DNA from: Toxorhynchites rutilus septentrionalis
Taxonomy: Eukaryota > Arthropoda > Insecta > Diptera > Culicidae
Length of the DNA: 64,000 nucleotides
Direction of reading: 5' to 3'
NCBI RefSeq assembly: GCF_029784135.1
Contig: NC_073746.1
Location: forward strand, 13,902,416-13,966,415
In this document: positions 21,601-29,129 of the stretch, piece after piece
How positions within the stretch are numbered: the stretch's first letter is position 1
Layout of the letters: every line of letters begins with the position of its first letter
The notes under the pieces: model-generated
The model's input: the letters and a program-made list of their open reading frames with translations, nothing else
The model's database searches: none
What the model was told of the DNA's origin: nothing
Translations under genes and position numbers: made by a program

Positions 21601-22181
21601 CACGAACAGTAAATCGGCAGATCCAATACCTCCTGTGAGAAGAAGAACAGGGGCTACGAAGCCTACCACTTTGTACACTGCTCCAACTGCGAAGATTCTG
21701 CTGGTTTGGTTGGAAAGCTTCGAGGATCATCTAACATTTCCGGTGGACGACTTGCTACATTACACAAGAGCTGGCTATTCGACGGCTCATGGACCTATTG
21801 CGCCGCTCAACGCAAACGAATGCCACATCATATTTTTGCATGCTCTCAATTCGGGTTTGCTTCGGGTCAAACTGCAGGGTCCGACAGGAAGGATGAACTT
21901 TGCCATTCCGCTGGTTGACGGGATGGTTGTCAGCAAGAGAGTTATCGGATCGTTGATCCGACAGACGGCTTACAATATGGCAAAGCGGAGACGTTTGGAC
22001 AATGATTGGTGAGTTTGTTTCTCCTCATCGTGTATTCTACTGCAACTTACTTGATTCTTCTTGCAGCTACCAACCACCGCATGTTCGCAGGCGCATCAAA
22101 GTCCAGGAAATAATGCAGAAATATAAGAAGGATATGAGTGAGCCAGAACTTTTGGCCGATTTATTCAAGTCTTCAATTTGA
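503..22181 (+). CDS. RalGAPB: Ral GTPase-activating protein subunit beta (RalGAP-beta), 14 coding exons
   Basis: Non-catalytic partner of the RalGAP alpha subunits; the complex turns off the small GTPases RalA/RalB in the cytoplasm (family knowledge). Exons by GT-AG sites and unbroken phase: 503-694, 776-995, 1274-1672, 7950-8210, 8426-8758, 9015-9119, 12469-12609, 12668-13205, 13269-13477, 13788-13949, 19768-19908, 19967-20524, 20589-22008, 22067-22181. They total 4,794 nt, giving 1,597 residues against about 1,494 in human. The protein opens with MYSEW as in vertebrates. The long helical N-terminal half carries conserved blocks (LLLFLLAINEILLAPP, CRIFCAKKTGEEILP, NVSLAALELLSGLA). The Rap-GAP-like domain is roughly residues 1214-1549. 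The extra length is mainly a Ser/Gly-rich linker in exons 5-6. Introns 3, 6 and 10 are swollen by TEs. The least certain splice site is the exon 5 acceptor. All other joins restore homologous protein. Confidence 0.97.
776..995 (+). CDS. RalGAPB: RalGAP-beta exon 2
   Basis: Acceptor AATAG|GTACAA and donor GAAG|GTATCG. It encodes VICHGLSLPLAEHD through NLFVPRPGEG, the conserved block that follows the start in vertebrate RALGAPB. It ends in phase 1. Confidence 0.95.
1274..1672 (+). CDS. RalGAPB: RalGAP-beta exon 3
   Basis: Acceptor CGCTACAG|GGACC after a T-rich tract; donor GATTA|GTAAGT (consensus). It encodes the highly conserved ETWEALLLFLLAINEILLAP and [20 protein letters not shown] segments. 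Intron 3 (1673-7949, 6.3 kb) follows and is filled with TEs. Confidence 0.95.
1765..2050. repeat. Left arm of a ~280 bp inverted repeat pair
   Basis: AT-rich sequence whose reverse complement reappears, diverged, at about 6605-6910. Shared landmarks include GGTAGATAAATTGTAGATAA, CTACAACTCTTCCAT and GTGCATATTTAAG. Either these are two copies of one repeat in opposite orientation, or they are the ends of a larger element. Confidence 0.65.
2278..3142 (+). pseudogene. LINE ORF, N-terminal fragments
   Basis: Three overlapping frames (2278-2832, 2660-2860, 2894-3142) cover the region before the RT. The first is rich in Arg and Ser with SDMSRRSSARLSVSF; the third is basic (KRGSRSRKLIRG) and may bind nucleic acid. 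I assign them to the LINE by position and by collinearity with the RT downstream, not by a diagnostic domain. Confidence 0.55.
3321..4226 (+). pseudogene. LINE reverse transcriptase, broken
   Basis: Frames 3355-3588 (GITHLMPKDQ), 3735-3938 (DCKKAYDSVPHTYLIKVL, RRGIFQGDTFSPM) and 3951-4226 (HTFYIDDLKLFAES) give RT motifs in the order expected for non-LTR elements. The catalytic box reads YIDD, a variant seen in RLE-type LINEs. A stop after FSPM (3936-3938) and other indels prevent a full product. Confidence 0.8.
4740..5312 (+). pseudogene. LINE C-terminal restriction-like endonuclease domain
   Basis: The 190-codon frame contains NRPGIVVYDKKKREVLIIDI followed by AIPLDHN and VVISATGLAQHSL, the signature of the PD-(D/E)XK-type endonuclease at the C-terminus of R2/R4-like LINEs. 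The catalytic P-D reads P-G here, and DIA supplies the later acidic residue. It is the longest intact piece of the element and runs almost to its 3' end. Confidence 0.8.
5512..6450 (-). pseudogene. Degenerate transposase-like gene with GG-T-KR motif
   Basis: Minus-strand frames 6215-6000 and 5988-5512 read as one protein with a frameshift near 5990 (the second frame continues as LTNDTVAVQLF). The first holds ICDFSENYPFI and QGYHWNNSQPTIRPF; the second holds ATSHGKEPCDAIGGTLKRMA. I recall proteins with this motif order as multi-copy genes in insect and other animal genomes. The spaced acidic residues would fit an RNase-H-like fold, but I cannot name a superfamily. The upstream part (to 6450) is too decayed to read. 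Confidence 0.5.
6605..6910. repeat. Right arm of the intron 3 inverted repeat pair
   Basis: Reverse complement of 1765-2050 with moderate divergence (GTATGGAAGAGTTGTAGGGC, TTTATCTACAATTTATCTAC). It lies directly upstream of a mariner remnant. Confidence 0.65.
6960..7905 (+). mobile_element. Internally deleted mariner
   Basis: The transposase frame 7158-7595 carries the helix-turn-helix region (VYGDQAPTERTCQTWFARFK) joined to VTGDEKWVHYDNPKR with its catalytic D. The part between them is shortened. An earlier frame from 7066 (MSNFVPTRVFLRGVLLHYF) supplies the N-terminus after a frameshift. Downstream, 7600-7850 keeps PPYSPD-like and C-terminal remnants in broken frames. I could not define clear TIRs. 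Confidence 0.8.
7950..8210 (+). CDS. RalGAPB: RalGAP-beta exon 4
   Basis: Acceptor GTTTTTCAG|TGG and donor CTGG|GTAAGT. It encodes NDCIAQSWIRFLKILGAPTD through LPQIFLKTMKGIAGLVDAFL, one of the best conserved blocks of the family. Phase 1 at both ends. Confidence 0.95.
8426..8758 (+). CDS. RalGAPB: RalGAP-beta exon 5 (low-complexity linker)
   Basis: Encodes a Gly/Ser/Asn-rich linker ending SPTPPLQRRLAKSFSVAPSI, which corresponds to the Pro/Ser-rich linker of vertebrate RALGAPB. The acceptor ACATTCAG|GTGG is the site that keeps phase. A stronger-looking acceptor at 8372 (TTTCACAG) would lead to a stop within 13 codons. The open frame itself extends upstream into the intron, so the 5' boundary is my least certain one. 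Confidence 0.75.
9015..9119 (+). CDS. RalGAPB: RalGAP-beta exon 6
   Basis: Acceptor CTATTCAAG|GTCTC and consensus donor TCGT|GTGAGT. It encodes a short Ser-rich piece (GLTKSSFSGLTSSRASG) of the linker. 105 nt, phase 1 at both ends, so it could be skipped in frame. Confidence 0.85.
9412..9790 (-). pseudogene. Non-LTR retrotransposon RT 3' fragment
   Basis: Two minus frames (9773-9546, 9597-9412) read VERVANFQYLGG, then INKAKAAFANLRKTWRS and FNSNVKPVLLYAYETW. This is the region after the catalytic core in many endonuclease/RT LINE ORF2 proteins (F-x-YLG, KA..AF..L, VLLY..ETW). One frameshift separates the two pieces. Only this short piece of the LINE remains. Confidence 0.75.
9961..10276. repeat. 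Tandem pair of ~158 bp palindromic units
   Basis: TTACTGGCG starts the unit at 9961 and again at 10119, and the two copies match closely to GAACTCTAAACCAG. Each copy starts near GAACGTGAACGTGAAC and ends near its reverse complement (GTTCACGTTCACG), so each is a small inverted-repeat element. The pair is either a tandem duplication or two copies sharing one end. Confidence 0.8.
10337..10550. mobile_element. MITE with TIR CACTCCTATACTCGCG
   Basis: TTAACACTCCTATACTCGCG at the left and CGCGAGTATAGGAGTAA at the right are inverted repeats. GGTCTGTCAGACCGA and TCGGTCTGACACACCGA lie just inside them. About 210 bp, no coding capacity. The TTAA at the left edge suggests a piggyBac-type target. Related ends lie at 1-37 and 11540-11602. 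Confidence 0.75.
11540..11602. repeat. MITE end related to 10337-10550 and to 1-37
   Basis: GGCCTGTGACACCGTGCGCG, then GCACGCGAGTACAGGAGGG and TTAA. The last ~36 bases repeat those at the start of the window almost exactly. No matching opposite end is evident nearby. Confidence 0.55.
12469..12609 (+). CDS. RalGAPB: RalGAP-beta exon 7
   Basis: Acceptor CATTTCAG|CTATG and donor CAAAA|GTAACT. It encodes RPRCNSILHLFGEWLFDAA, the mosquito version of the vertebrate NSILNLFGSWLFDAA block. Phase 1 at both ends. Confidence 0.95.
12668..13205 (+). CDS. RalGAPB: RalGAP-beta exon 8
   Basis: Acceptor TTCACAG|AACG and donor GATAG|GTTTGT. It carries GKAEALGALCRIFCAKKTGE and ELRRAAINVLLSILALPLHF, both strongly conserved helical segments. 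It ends in phase 2; the R codon AG|G is split across the next short intron. Confidence 0.95.
13269..13477 (+). CDS. RalGAPB: RalGAP-beta exon 9
   Basis: Acceptor TTCGCAG|GATG and donor TTCAG|GTTTGA. It encodes ITFVQLKPRMINILMNALQV and the following VQDSG segment, matching the vertebrate LKLRLVNILIGALQTETD region. Confidence 0.93.
13788..13949 (+). CDS. RalGAPB: RalGAP-beta exon 10
   Basis: Acceptor TTTGTAG|CCTG and donor TATG|GTAATG. It encodes a Ser/Thr/Asn-rich linker with little conservation, equal in place to the SRTNSGISSASGG linker of vertebrates. Support comes from phase continuity and from the conserved exons on both sides. Confidence 0.85.
14568..14632. repeat. SINE-tail-like hairpin module
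   Basis: TTAGAGGCGAATGAACT, then GAAGCCTCTATAGTTCAACAACAAC. The ends (AGAGGC/GCCTCT) are complementary. The same module recurs at about 31128-31190, 61268-61311 and 63790-63822, and I recall it as the 3' part of abundant Aedes SINE-like repeats. It abuts the ITmD37E copy. Confidence 0.6.
14791..16431 (+). pseudogene. ITmD37E transposase, broken
   Basis: It starts MASKQEERRIKILYMRR (14791), shifts frame, and continues from 14903 to 15514 with DNA-binding helices (NLSVRDVANKLGIS) and catalytic motifs VVMDDETYVKADF and FWPDLASCH. Two in-frame stops follow. The last acidic residue lies in RPIEK, 37 residues after the second D, and the LTR splits this motif (RPIEK | YWAIVKQNLKK). The C-terminus, with RKARQFGLGRP-like basic residues, ends at 16431. 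Confidence 0.9.
15615..16250. mobile_element. Solo LTR, 636 bp, with AAAT target duplication
   Basis: Starts TGTAACGTTTGGG and ends CATTAACA (5'-TG...CA-3'), flanked on both sides by AAAT (15611-15614, 16251-16254). Excising it with one AAAT rejoins the host transposase codons R-P-I-E-K-Y-W exactly. AATAAA at 15911-15916 may be the poly(A) signal. No gag/pol is present, so this is the product of LTR-LTR recombination. The family was not identified; a 4 bp duplication fits some Ty3/gypsy lineages. Confidence 0.88.
16740..17420 (+). pseudogene. Deleted mariner/Tc1-type transposase remnant
   Basis: From ATG 16759: MGRAHNCMKTLRMF, then SHREIAEFMDDP, a helix-turn-helix N-terminus. The catalytic middle is missing. 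At about 17096 the frame reads TPYSPDLAPCDFFF, the third catalytic D region of mariner-type enzymes, followed by LAGQKFKPNEEVIAAV. Several stops. Probably a non-autonomous deleted copy. I did not find its TIRs. Confidence 0.7.
18790..18990. repeat. Dispersed AT-rich repeat (also near 11860, 28540 and 41570)
   Basis: The motif TCTGAAGATAATTTTATATTATAATAAT is close to sequence at 11885-11910, 28580-28615 and, inverted, 41555-41590. This points to a repeat family with at least four diverged copies in the window. Confidence 0.5.
19768..19908 (+). CDS. RalGAPB: RalGAP-beta exon 11
   Basis: Acceptor TTGAAACAG|ACAG and donor CTCTG|GTAAAG. It encodes ALFVRATYLVCHRLISSWK and NVSLAALELLSGLAA, clear matches to the family. 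Both ends phase 1. It follows a 5.8 kb TE-filled intron. Confidence 0.95.
19967..20524 (+). CDS. RalGAPB: RalGAP-beta exon 12
   Basis: Acceptor TTTACCAG|ACGC and donor ACTA|GTGAGT. It encodes YICYQCSRPPPAHSKDLHST through FVTENSTILALFEEPLGNDQ, one of the most conserved parts of the protein. Confidence 0.96.
20589..22008 (+). CDS. RalGAPB: RalGAP-beta exon 13 (Rap-GAP-like domain)
   Basis: The largest exon, 1,420 nt, from acceptor CCATGCAG|TATTA to donor ATTG|GTGAGT. It contains the whole Rap-GAP-like domain: AARLFLAHFGYLSIG, DTIHVFYVKAGQT, YTLGWPVNVEEHAGWTGF, KVLYWADVSSEIAIVVP and IPLVDGMVVSKRVIGSLIRQ. A Ser/Arg-rich insert separates the two halves. In the family, the beta subunit stabilises the catalytic alpha subunit. 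Confidence 0.97.
22067..22181 (+). CDS. RalGAPB: RalGAP-beta exon 14 (C-terminus and stop)
   Basis: Acceptor TTCTTGCAG|CTAC. It encodes YQPPHVRRRIKVQEIMQKYK and ends ADLFKSSI followed by TGA at 22179-22181, like the vertebrate C-terminus. Confidence 0.96.
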
Positions 22182-22430
22182 ATGACATTGTTTTTTTTTA
22201 GTACTAAGATGGGTAAAGTATTATATGTTTGTTTGTGTTTGTACGTTTAGCAACAACAATGTGATTGTTTTGCGTTATTCCGGTCATATTCCGTCTACTT
22301 AGTTTGCTAGAAACTAATTTTATTTATTCTACGAATCAAAAGAAAACTTAACAAAGTTGTGTAATTTAATTATGGTGTTAATCCCATTAATATTCTTTCG
22401 TATATAAATAAACATTGAAAATATTCATAA
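22182..22430 (+). other. 3' UTR of RalGAP-beta with poly(A) signal
   Basis: AT-rich sequence after the stop. AATAAA at 22407-22412 is the first canonical poly(A) signal, so the mRNA probably ends near 22430. Confidence 0.7.
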
Positions 22431-22526
22431 TCATTATCAAACGAATTTGTTTTGAAAGAGAAATCAAGCCATTTCAAGTACAAGAGATAATCAAGCTACT
22501 CATTAGTATCGAGAGATTTTGTGCAC

Positions 22527-22811
22527 GAGTGCTCCCGTGGCCGAGTGGTTAGCGTCAAACCTAGCATGCCGGGGGTTCGGGTTCGATTCCCGTTCTGGTC
22601 GGGGAAATTTTTCTTCAAAGAAATTTCCTCTGACTTGCACTTTGGTCACGCGTATTCTAGAGCTTGCCACTCAGAATGCATTCAAGGCGTGTTATTTGGC
22701 ATAGAAATCTCAACTCAGTACTAATGAAAATGACGCAAGTAATATTACGTTGCGACGGCGGAGTTCCTCTAGGAACGTTAGTGCCATATAAGAAGAAAGA
22801 AGAAGAAGATG
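22527..22811 (+). mobile_element. tRNA-derived SINE with (GAA)n tail
   Basis: The tRNA-like head has an A box (TGGCCGAGTGGTTAGC) and a B box (GGTTCGATTCC), giving an internal Pol III promoter. The body has no open frame and the 3' end is an (AGA)-rich simple repeat. TTGTGCAC flanks it at 22519-22526 and 22812-22819 as target duplication. It resembles Aedes SINEs such as Feilai in design; the family name is uncertain. Confidence 0.85.
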
Positions 22812-23355
22812 TTGTGCACTCTATTCTTTGATTCTGGGACCGAAAAAGGTGTGTTCCATGAGCCAAGACGATAAGACACGTGTTGTAATGGGGTTAACAG
22901 CAGCCAATAAGCATGCATCTCGATTATCGCCTTAAGAGGGTATTCTTAGTGTAGAGGCACGAACTTCAACCTCTGAACAAATAAAAAAATACATTTTGAC
23001 CATCCTTTATTATATTGTTTGTTTATGAACCTTTTAGAAACACAAGAATACTTAAATGAAAAAAAACTCAATATTAAAAAAGTTGATGAGTCTGGGTCAA
23101 GGGGTACGGACGGAATCTTGACATAGGACTGTGATTGTGTGTAGTAATTGCATTTGAATTGAGTTTTTCATCGTTCAAAATCTGTAATTTTTTTCTCTTT
23201 TGATAGGGGAACCCGGAAAAGAGTGCCACCTTAAGCTAATACGCGTTTTTAAATGCTCTTTTGTTATATTTTTTCCATTTTTTTGCTGGTTTGTTCATTT
23301 ATACTCTTATTTAGGTGTAGCTATGCATTAAATTGTTCAAAAGTTATGTTTACTA

Positions 23356-25977
23356 TAAAGTGACCAGACGTCCCGCGTTTCGCGGGACAGTCCCGCGTTT
23401 TAGCAAAATGTCCCGCGTTAGATTACGTCCCGCGAAAAGTCCCGCGTTTGTCAAAAAAATCGAAAATGTCCCGCGATTTCATTATTTTTCAACATTACAT
23501 AGGATACGTTACAAAGTTTGTGCCTGTAGCATCTCTATACGTTACAAAATGTAGCGATCAGGTGTAACTAACACTCCTGCAATGTCTTTCCTTCCTTACC
23601 TTACTACTGATATATATTAGTTTTATGCTACGCTATTTTCAAATAGTTTTATCCGTTTTTTTACGTCTTTCACTTTCAACATGGTGCGTGAATTGAGAAG
23701 AGAAAATAAATAGTTCAGTTTAATCGTAGAATCGCAACGTTTTTACTTAAAACTCAACTAGATTTTGGCGAACTTCGGAGTGACAAATTACGTGAGTTTT
23801 AGAAAGAAATAGTAGAGAAAAAAAATTGTTATTTTTGCAAGGTAATATTTTTAAAACTTCATGTTATAATCATTTCAATCAGATAATCGTTCTACAGATT
23901 CCCATCAACCATGTCGAAAAAGCGTCAGTGTTCGTTTACTGACGAGCTGAGACATGAATTCCCTTTCCTCAAAAAGTCAAGAGTTACTGGAAATGTATTC
24001 TGTGAAACCTGTACCAGTGAGTTTTTCATCGGATCTGGAGGCAGAACCGATATTAAGAGGCATATATCGACAGAGAAGCATAAGCAAGCGCTGGAAGCGG
24101 GCGCAACTTCGTCAAAAGTTAGTGATTTTTACCGTAGAGCTGATTTTGGTGTGAAAGAACAGCAGCTTGCTCACGCCGAGGTTGTCTTTACATATCACAC
24201 TGTAATGCACAGTCAATCTTTTCGATCGATGGACTGCACATCAAAGCTAGTTCGCTCTCTCTTTGAGCCAAAGTTCTTTTGCGGTCGCACAAAAACGGAA
24301 GCGATTGCAACGAATGTTCTGGCTCCGTATTCTGTTGAGCAAATAATAAACAGCACGAAGTACATAAATTTCCTCACATTTTTTTCCGATGCTTCGAATC
24401 ATAAAGACATAAAACTGTTTCCTTCCGTCATTCGATTTTTCGATTACAAGCGTGGAATACAAGTCAAGTTATTGGATTTTGTGTCACTTCCTGGCGAGAC
24501 AGCTGATATCATTACGACATCAATATTTGAAATTTTGTGCAAATATAATATGCAGACCAAGATAATAGCGATTTGTGCAGATAATGCCAACACGAACTTT
24601 GGCGGCCTTCTTAGGAAAGGTGCAAACAACGTTTACGGCAAGCTGAAGGATCGGCTTAAAAAATCGATAATAGGTGTAGAATGCGCTGCTCATATCGTGA
24701 GCAACACTATTCAGGCGGCAGCAGATCAACTTCCCGTAGATGTAGAGGGCATCATGATCAAGATTTATAGTCATTTTTATATATATATATACCGTTAGAG
24801 TTGAGAAACTGAAAGATTTTTGTGTGGATGCAGAAGTAGAATATATGAAAATTCTGGGCTATAGTAAGACGAGGTGGTTAGCTCTGATGCCAGCAATCGA
24901 ACGAGTGTTAAAAATGTTTGCTCCATTGAAATCCTATTTTTTGTCTATTGACAATAGCCCCAGAGTTCTTCGCGACTTTTTTGAAGATGAATGTTCTATA
25001 ATGTGGTTGTATTTTATGTATAGTCAGGCTGCAGTATTTCATAGTACTGTGAAGAATATCGAGAGTGACAATGTTACAATCATAGAAGTTGTATCTGAAA
25101 TTAACGATCTCATGTTTAAGCTCCGTGAAAGATTAAGTCATCAGTTTCTGCCACTAAATGTACGAAATCAACTGAAAGTTCTTGAGGAAAATGGTTGGTC
25201 AAAATCAAAATCATTCAAGTCCAATGTAATTAACTTTTATCAGAAATGTATTGACTATTTTGAAGTACGAGTTTCACAAATTGATCATGTTGATTGTCTG
25301 AAATGGGTGAACCTCAAAAATGCTATCAATTGGCAGTCTGTTCAAGAGAGCTTTGAATATATCCGTGTTTTAAATAAGCCAGAAGATCTGGTAGTTGCTG
25401 ACAAAGAAGAGACAGAGTTGTTTGATGAAGTATCGTACACGAAGAAATACGCGACAGATGAGAAAATTTCAAATTGGAATGACAATAATATTAGAATCGA
25501 TGAAAGATGGGTAGAAATTTTCAAACACTTCGAAAATAATCATATTCCATTCGGTAATCTGAAGAAAATTGTAGAATTCGCATTGTGCTTGCCAGGTACA
25601 AATGCTGTGACTGAACGAGTTTTTTCGAGCGTAAACAAGATTTGGACCACCGAAAAATCACAACTAACTGTCGATACGTTGGAAGCAATATTACAAGTCA
25701 GGTTTAATTTCCAGGACACGTGCGAAGAATTTAGTAAAAACGTCTCTAACAATATTTCACTTCTACGTAAAGTACACGGAGCAGAAAAATATGTTTGATC
25801 TGAAAGCTCCAAAGGAATATGTTGTAATGTAATTATATCTCAAGTTAAGAATAAATGACAAATGACACCAGTGTTTTCAACTAATTTTCGATTTTTGTGT
25901 ACTTCTTTAGCTTTTGTTCACAGAACGTTTTTTTGGCTGGTGTCCCGCGTTAGGTCTTTGACCATCTGGTCACTTTA
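23356..25977 (+). mobile_element. hAT transposon, nearly complete
   Basis: Ends TAAAGTGACCAGA and TCTGGTCACTTTA are inverted repeats. Subterminal GTCCCGCG motifs are repeated at both ends (six or more copies at 23371-23475). Flanking GTTTACTA and GTTTGAAT match only partly, so the 8 bp duplication is unclear. The transposase is in two frames (23911-24798, 24824-25798) separated by a single frameshift. Confidence 0.85.
23911..25798 (+). pseudogene. hAT transposase with BED-type zinc finger, one frameshift
   Basis: The N-terminus has a BED-like finger (C-E-T-C about residues 31-34, then H-I-S-T-E-K-H). The RNase-H-like core follows: FFSDASNHKD (first D), ICADNANTNFGG (second D), KTRWLALMPAIER, and the C-terminal dimerisation region LPGTNAVTERVFSSVNKIW. 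Total about 620 residues, a normal length for this type. The frame breaks at a (TA)n run at 24778-24792, just after the second D region. Only this defect is evident. Multi-copy family members in insects and vertebrates look similar. Confidence 0.88.
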
Positions 25978-26882
25978 GTTTGAATATGTTATCATTTACA
26001 AAAACGATGTTTTTGGCTTGTATTTTTCCAGTACGGGGCAAGAGTGCCAATCTTATAAAAATATAATTTTTGATGAAAAAAGCACTGTGAAATTCACGGT
26101 GGTTCCAAAGAACGCAATCTTAAGTTCTGGTGGTGTTCACAAAAACCGGCAAGCCAATCTTCTCCGGCCAATTTCGATGTTTTGTCGAAAGAGTGATCTG
26201 AATTATTTCACTCTGCGATTTTATACCCTAGGTTCGGGATGTCGTGTGTTGTCAGCCCATAAAATAACTTCTGCATATTAAGAATGTGACTCACGAGTTA
26301 CTCCTCCTGTTGTTTAGAAAACACAGTTTTAAAACGGCCTAACTTCTGCACATATTTGGCCAATGTTCTTCTGGGTAAACTATATTCCTCCGCAGCTCGT
26401 CTCCATGGTTTACAGAATGTACGGCAACAACCATAGTTTCCATTTGCCACTGGTTTCGGAACGAAATCCGTTCATATTTACAAACCATGACCACAATAAA
26501 CACAACCACGATTACACTATTTGCGTTTGACGGATCGACTATGGCATTTTTACCCCGGTAATAATGGCTCCTTTCGCCCCGGAAGTTGAGAGATAACAAT
26601 TTTTTTTATTGAAATAAATGCGTACGATTTAAATTAGTTCATACAGTAATTTGAAGAAAAATGATTATTCTATTTGTATTTATGGATGGAGTCATGCAAA
26701 CATATAGAAACTGAGTTAATTTGCGCCTGTGCGTTCTTATATAGATTGCAGTTGTAAGAAGCTCAGTTAGTATCTATCTGTTTTCCAATAAAACATATTT
26801 AAGGTTCTGGCTGATAATATGTGAGATATATATCTGTATAAAACAAAGTTCTGTAGTTAAAACATTATAAAAGATGGAAATA

Positions 26883-27044
26883 TGGAGGCGATCTGGCGTA
26901 GTGGTAACATCCATGCCTCTCACGCTAACGGTCACGAGTTCAATTCTCACTCCCGACATTCTTCCAAAAATGGAAGTAAAAAGTGACGAACCAGCCAAAT
27001 GAGTTGAAAATCACTATAATACAGATAAAAAAAAAAAAAAAAAA
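26883..27044 (+). mobile_element. tRNA-derived SINE with poly(A) tail
   Basis: The head GGCGATCTGGCGTAGTGGTA and GGTCACGAGTTCAATTCTC are A-box- and B-box-like, as in a tRNA. The 3' end is about 20 A residues. AAAGATGGAAATA flanks it on both sides (26870-26882, 27045-27057) as a perfect target duplication. It differs from the SINE at 22527 in head and tail, so two SINE families are present. Confidence 0.87.
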
Positions 27045-27099
27045 AAAGATGGAAATAGGCAAAATAATCAGATGGGCACTCTTGCCCCGGGTTCCCCTA

Positions 27100-27770
27100 C
27101 ATCAAATGGAAACCCTGAAAAAAAAAACTGTTTCCTGTATGGACTTGTATTCTGTAAACGGCTTAGATGAGATAACGTACTAGAATCCGGAACCACATTC
27201 TGTTCAAAAATGTACACAAAAAGACCAGTGAAGCCATCACTACCCTGCTCTTCTGTTTATTCAACTATGCAGAAGAAGACGAGGAGTCATCATTTATCAT
27301 TTTTAAACACAAGTCTAAATAGTAAAGATCTAGGGGAACCGCGGGTAATACGGACAGTGGAGGTAATATGGACAGGTAATTGATTTGTATAGTTATATTT
27401 TGAATTTCAGATTTCTGTAAATAAGAACACCTTCTACATGTTATTCCCTTTTTGGAAAAAGGAAACAAAAACCGAAAATCATATATGATTCCGCGTGAGG
27501 ATGTAATTTTAGCTGCTTCGATGTTAAGCATTTTGAGTGATTTAATATCAAAATTCAATTTTCTGATGGTTATATTTCGGTTTGTGAGTTAACAGAGAAG
27601 CGATATTAGGATATACGGAAAAGTAATTTAATTTTTGAGTGGAAAATTTGAATTATTGAAATAATTGTACTGTTGGGGTAGAACGGATAGTTGCCAGGGG
27701 GAGTGAGATGAACTATGAAAAGTCTGCTTAATCTATTCCTAAGGAATGCCCTGCGTCTATAAATGGAAAT
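27100..27770. other. AT-rich spacer, no gene seen
   Basis: Open frames here are short. GGGGAACCGCGGGTAATACGG at 27332 resembles the TIR of the neighbouring TA element and GGACAGGTAATTGATTTG follows. I see nothing else that I can name. Confidence 0.4.
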
Positions 27771-27774
27771 GGGG

Positions 27775-28180
27775 ACTGCCATACAAATGAAACACAAATT
27801 TCAGCATTACTCGAGAATTAATCAAGCAAATGAAACCAAATTTGGCATGTGGAGGTTTTAGGGTGCAATAAATGTTTTTACGGTGATTAGAAACTTCTCT
27901 CCCTCTCTTAGGGGGGGCTGCCATACAAATGAAACACAAATTTCTGCATTACTCGAGAATTAATCAAACAAATGAAACTAAATTAGGCATATTGAGGTTT
28001 TAGGGTGCAATAAATGTTTTTATGATAGTTAGACTATTCACCCCCCTCTCTAAGGGAGGACTGCGTAACTCGAGAATTATTCAAGCACAATTTGGGATGT
28101 GAGGATTTTTGGGTATGACAAATGTTTCAATGATAGTATGACACCCCTCCCTCCTCTGGAATGGAGAGGGGGTCCCATAA
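27775..28180. repeat. ~142 bp minisatellite in a dispersed repeat
   Basis: CTGCCATACAAATGAAACAC starts at 27776 and 27918, and a shortened third unit starts at about 28062. Each holds CTCGAGAATTAATCAAGC and GGTGCAATAAATGTTTTTA. The same unit recurs at about 40185-40420. Flanking sequence (28500-28800) also recurs at 40640-40765 and, inverted, at 41390-41670, so this is the inside of a larger element family. Confidence 0.75.
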
Positions 28181-28309
28181 AAATATTACACATATTTCAA
28201 CCAAAAATATTCCAACTAAACATGACGATTGCAAATTTTCGGAATACAGAGGAAAAGGAAAAATTCGGAAAATTTAATTCCTATATGTTCTACAATTATA
28301 TAGTGACAA

Positions 28310-28800
28310 GTCCGTTTGATGTTTGCGCTAGCGAAATTGATCTTTGTTCGAAAATGGAAATGGATTTTAATGCGATGAAACGCACTCCTATATCTGCTTC
28401 TATCTATACCAATAAAAAAAGTATCGCCGAATGTGTTGATAAGAGCTGAACTCGAGGAAGGAATTGTCCGATTTAGGGCTGTCTTTATTCTATCATATTT
28501 TCTGTATAAAACATTTATTCCATGTAACGGAGAATCATGTTATTTGCAAGTGGTTGAAAAATCTTGAACGAGAATTGTGTCTGAAAATAATCTGATATTA
28601 TAATGATCAGTTTTGTTAGAAATACTAGGAATTTTCTAGTAAAAGGTATATTCAACGGGGTCGATTAGAAGATCAATCAATGAACAGTTCTGCGATTGGA
28701 CCTATGAACTTGCTCATAGTAAGAAAACGTGAATGTTTGAAGGTATTGATTACAAAAAAATTAATTTTGGGCGGGACGAAGTTGGCCGGGTCAGTTAGTT
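28310..28800. repeat. Dispersed repeat with end motif GGGCGGGACGAAGTTGGCCG
   Basis: 28310-28445 is inverted and diverged at about 42430-42540 (TTCGAACAAAGATC...). 28670-28800 (TAGTAAGAAAACGTGAATGT, GTTTGAAGGTATTGAT) matches 40660-40765 directly and 41390-41475 inverted. It appears to be the 3' flank of the minisatellite-bearing element. Confidence 0.6.
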
Positions 28801-29129
28801 ATTGATAAAAATAGCATTTTCTCCTTCGTTGCCACGTTGCCTGGAACATTGTTTGTATGAGGTTGCCCTACAAAAGAGAATAGCCAGGTGATTTTTATTG
28901 AGTATCCTATGGCCATGAGTGCTCCCTTGGGAATTTCGTGTAGCTGCTGTGGTGAACTGATCTCATTGGGTGCTAAGTTTTGATTATGTAGATGAAAAGG
29001 AAATGAGAATGGGCAAGTGCATTCGAGGAAGTGAAGCGGGCTTTCGAGGAAGACATACAGGGTTTTCCAACTTTAAATTCCGAAAGTAAATTGAAATAAA
29101 ACACACTTAGAACTCGAATTTCGATGAAA

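Larger units (their letters stand above)
23206..27097. mobile_element. TA-flanked TIR element carrying a nested hAT and a SINE
   Basis: GGGGAACCCGG...AAGAGTGCC at 23206 and its reverse complement ending GGGTTCCCC at 27097 are TIRs flanked by TA (23204-23205, 27098-27099). Without the hAT (23356-25977) and SINE (26883-27044), about 1.1 kb of non-coding, AT-rich element remains, so the original was probably a non-autonomous Tc1/mariner-type element. A copy of the terminus (GGGGCAAGAGTGCCAA) lies at 26036-26051, and GGGGAACCGCGGG occurs at 27332. Confidence 0.75.

Noticed and set aside
22527..22610. Possible functional tRNA gene
   Set aside because: A and B boxes are present, but the segment continues into a SINE body with a simple-repeat tail and target duplications.
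26883..26960. Possible functional tRNA gene
   Set aside because: Same reasoning: poly(A) tail and 13 bp target duplication mark it as a SINE head.
28099..28449. 116-codon open frame
   Set aside because: Lies across the minisatellite edge and a repeat found inverted near 42.5 kb; no protein resemblance.
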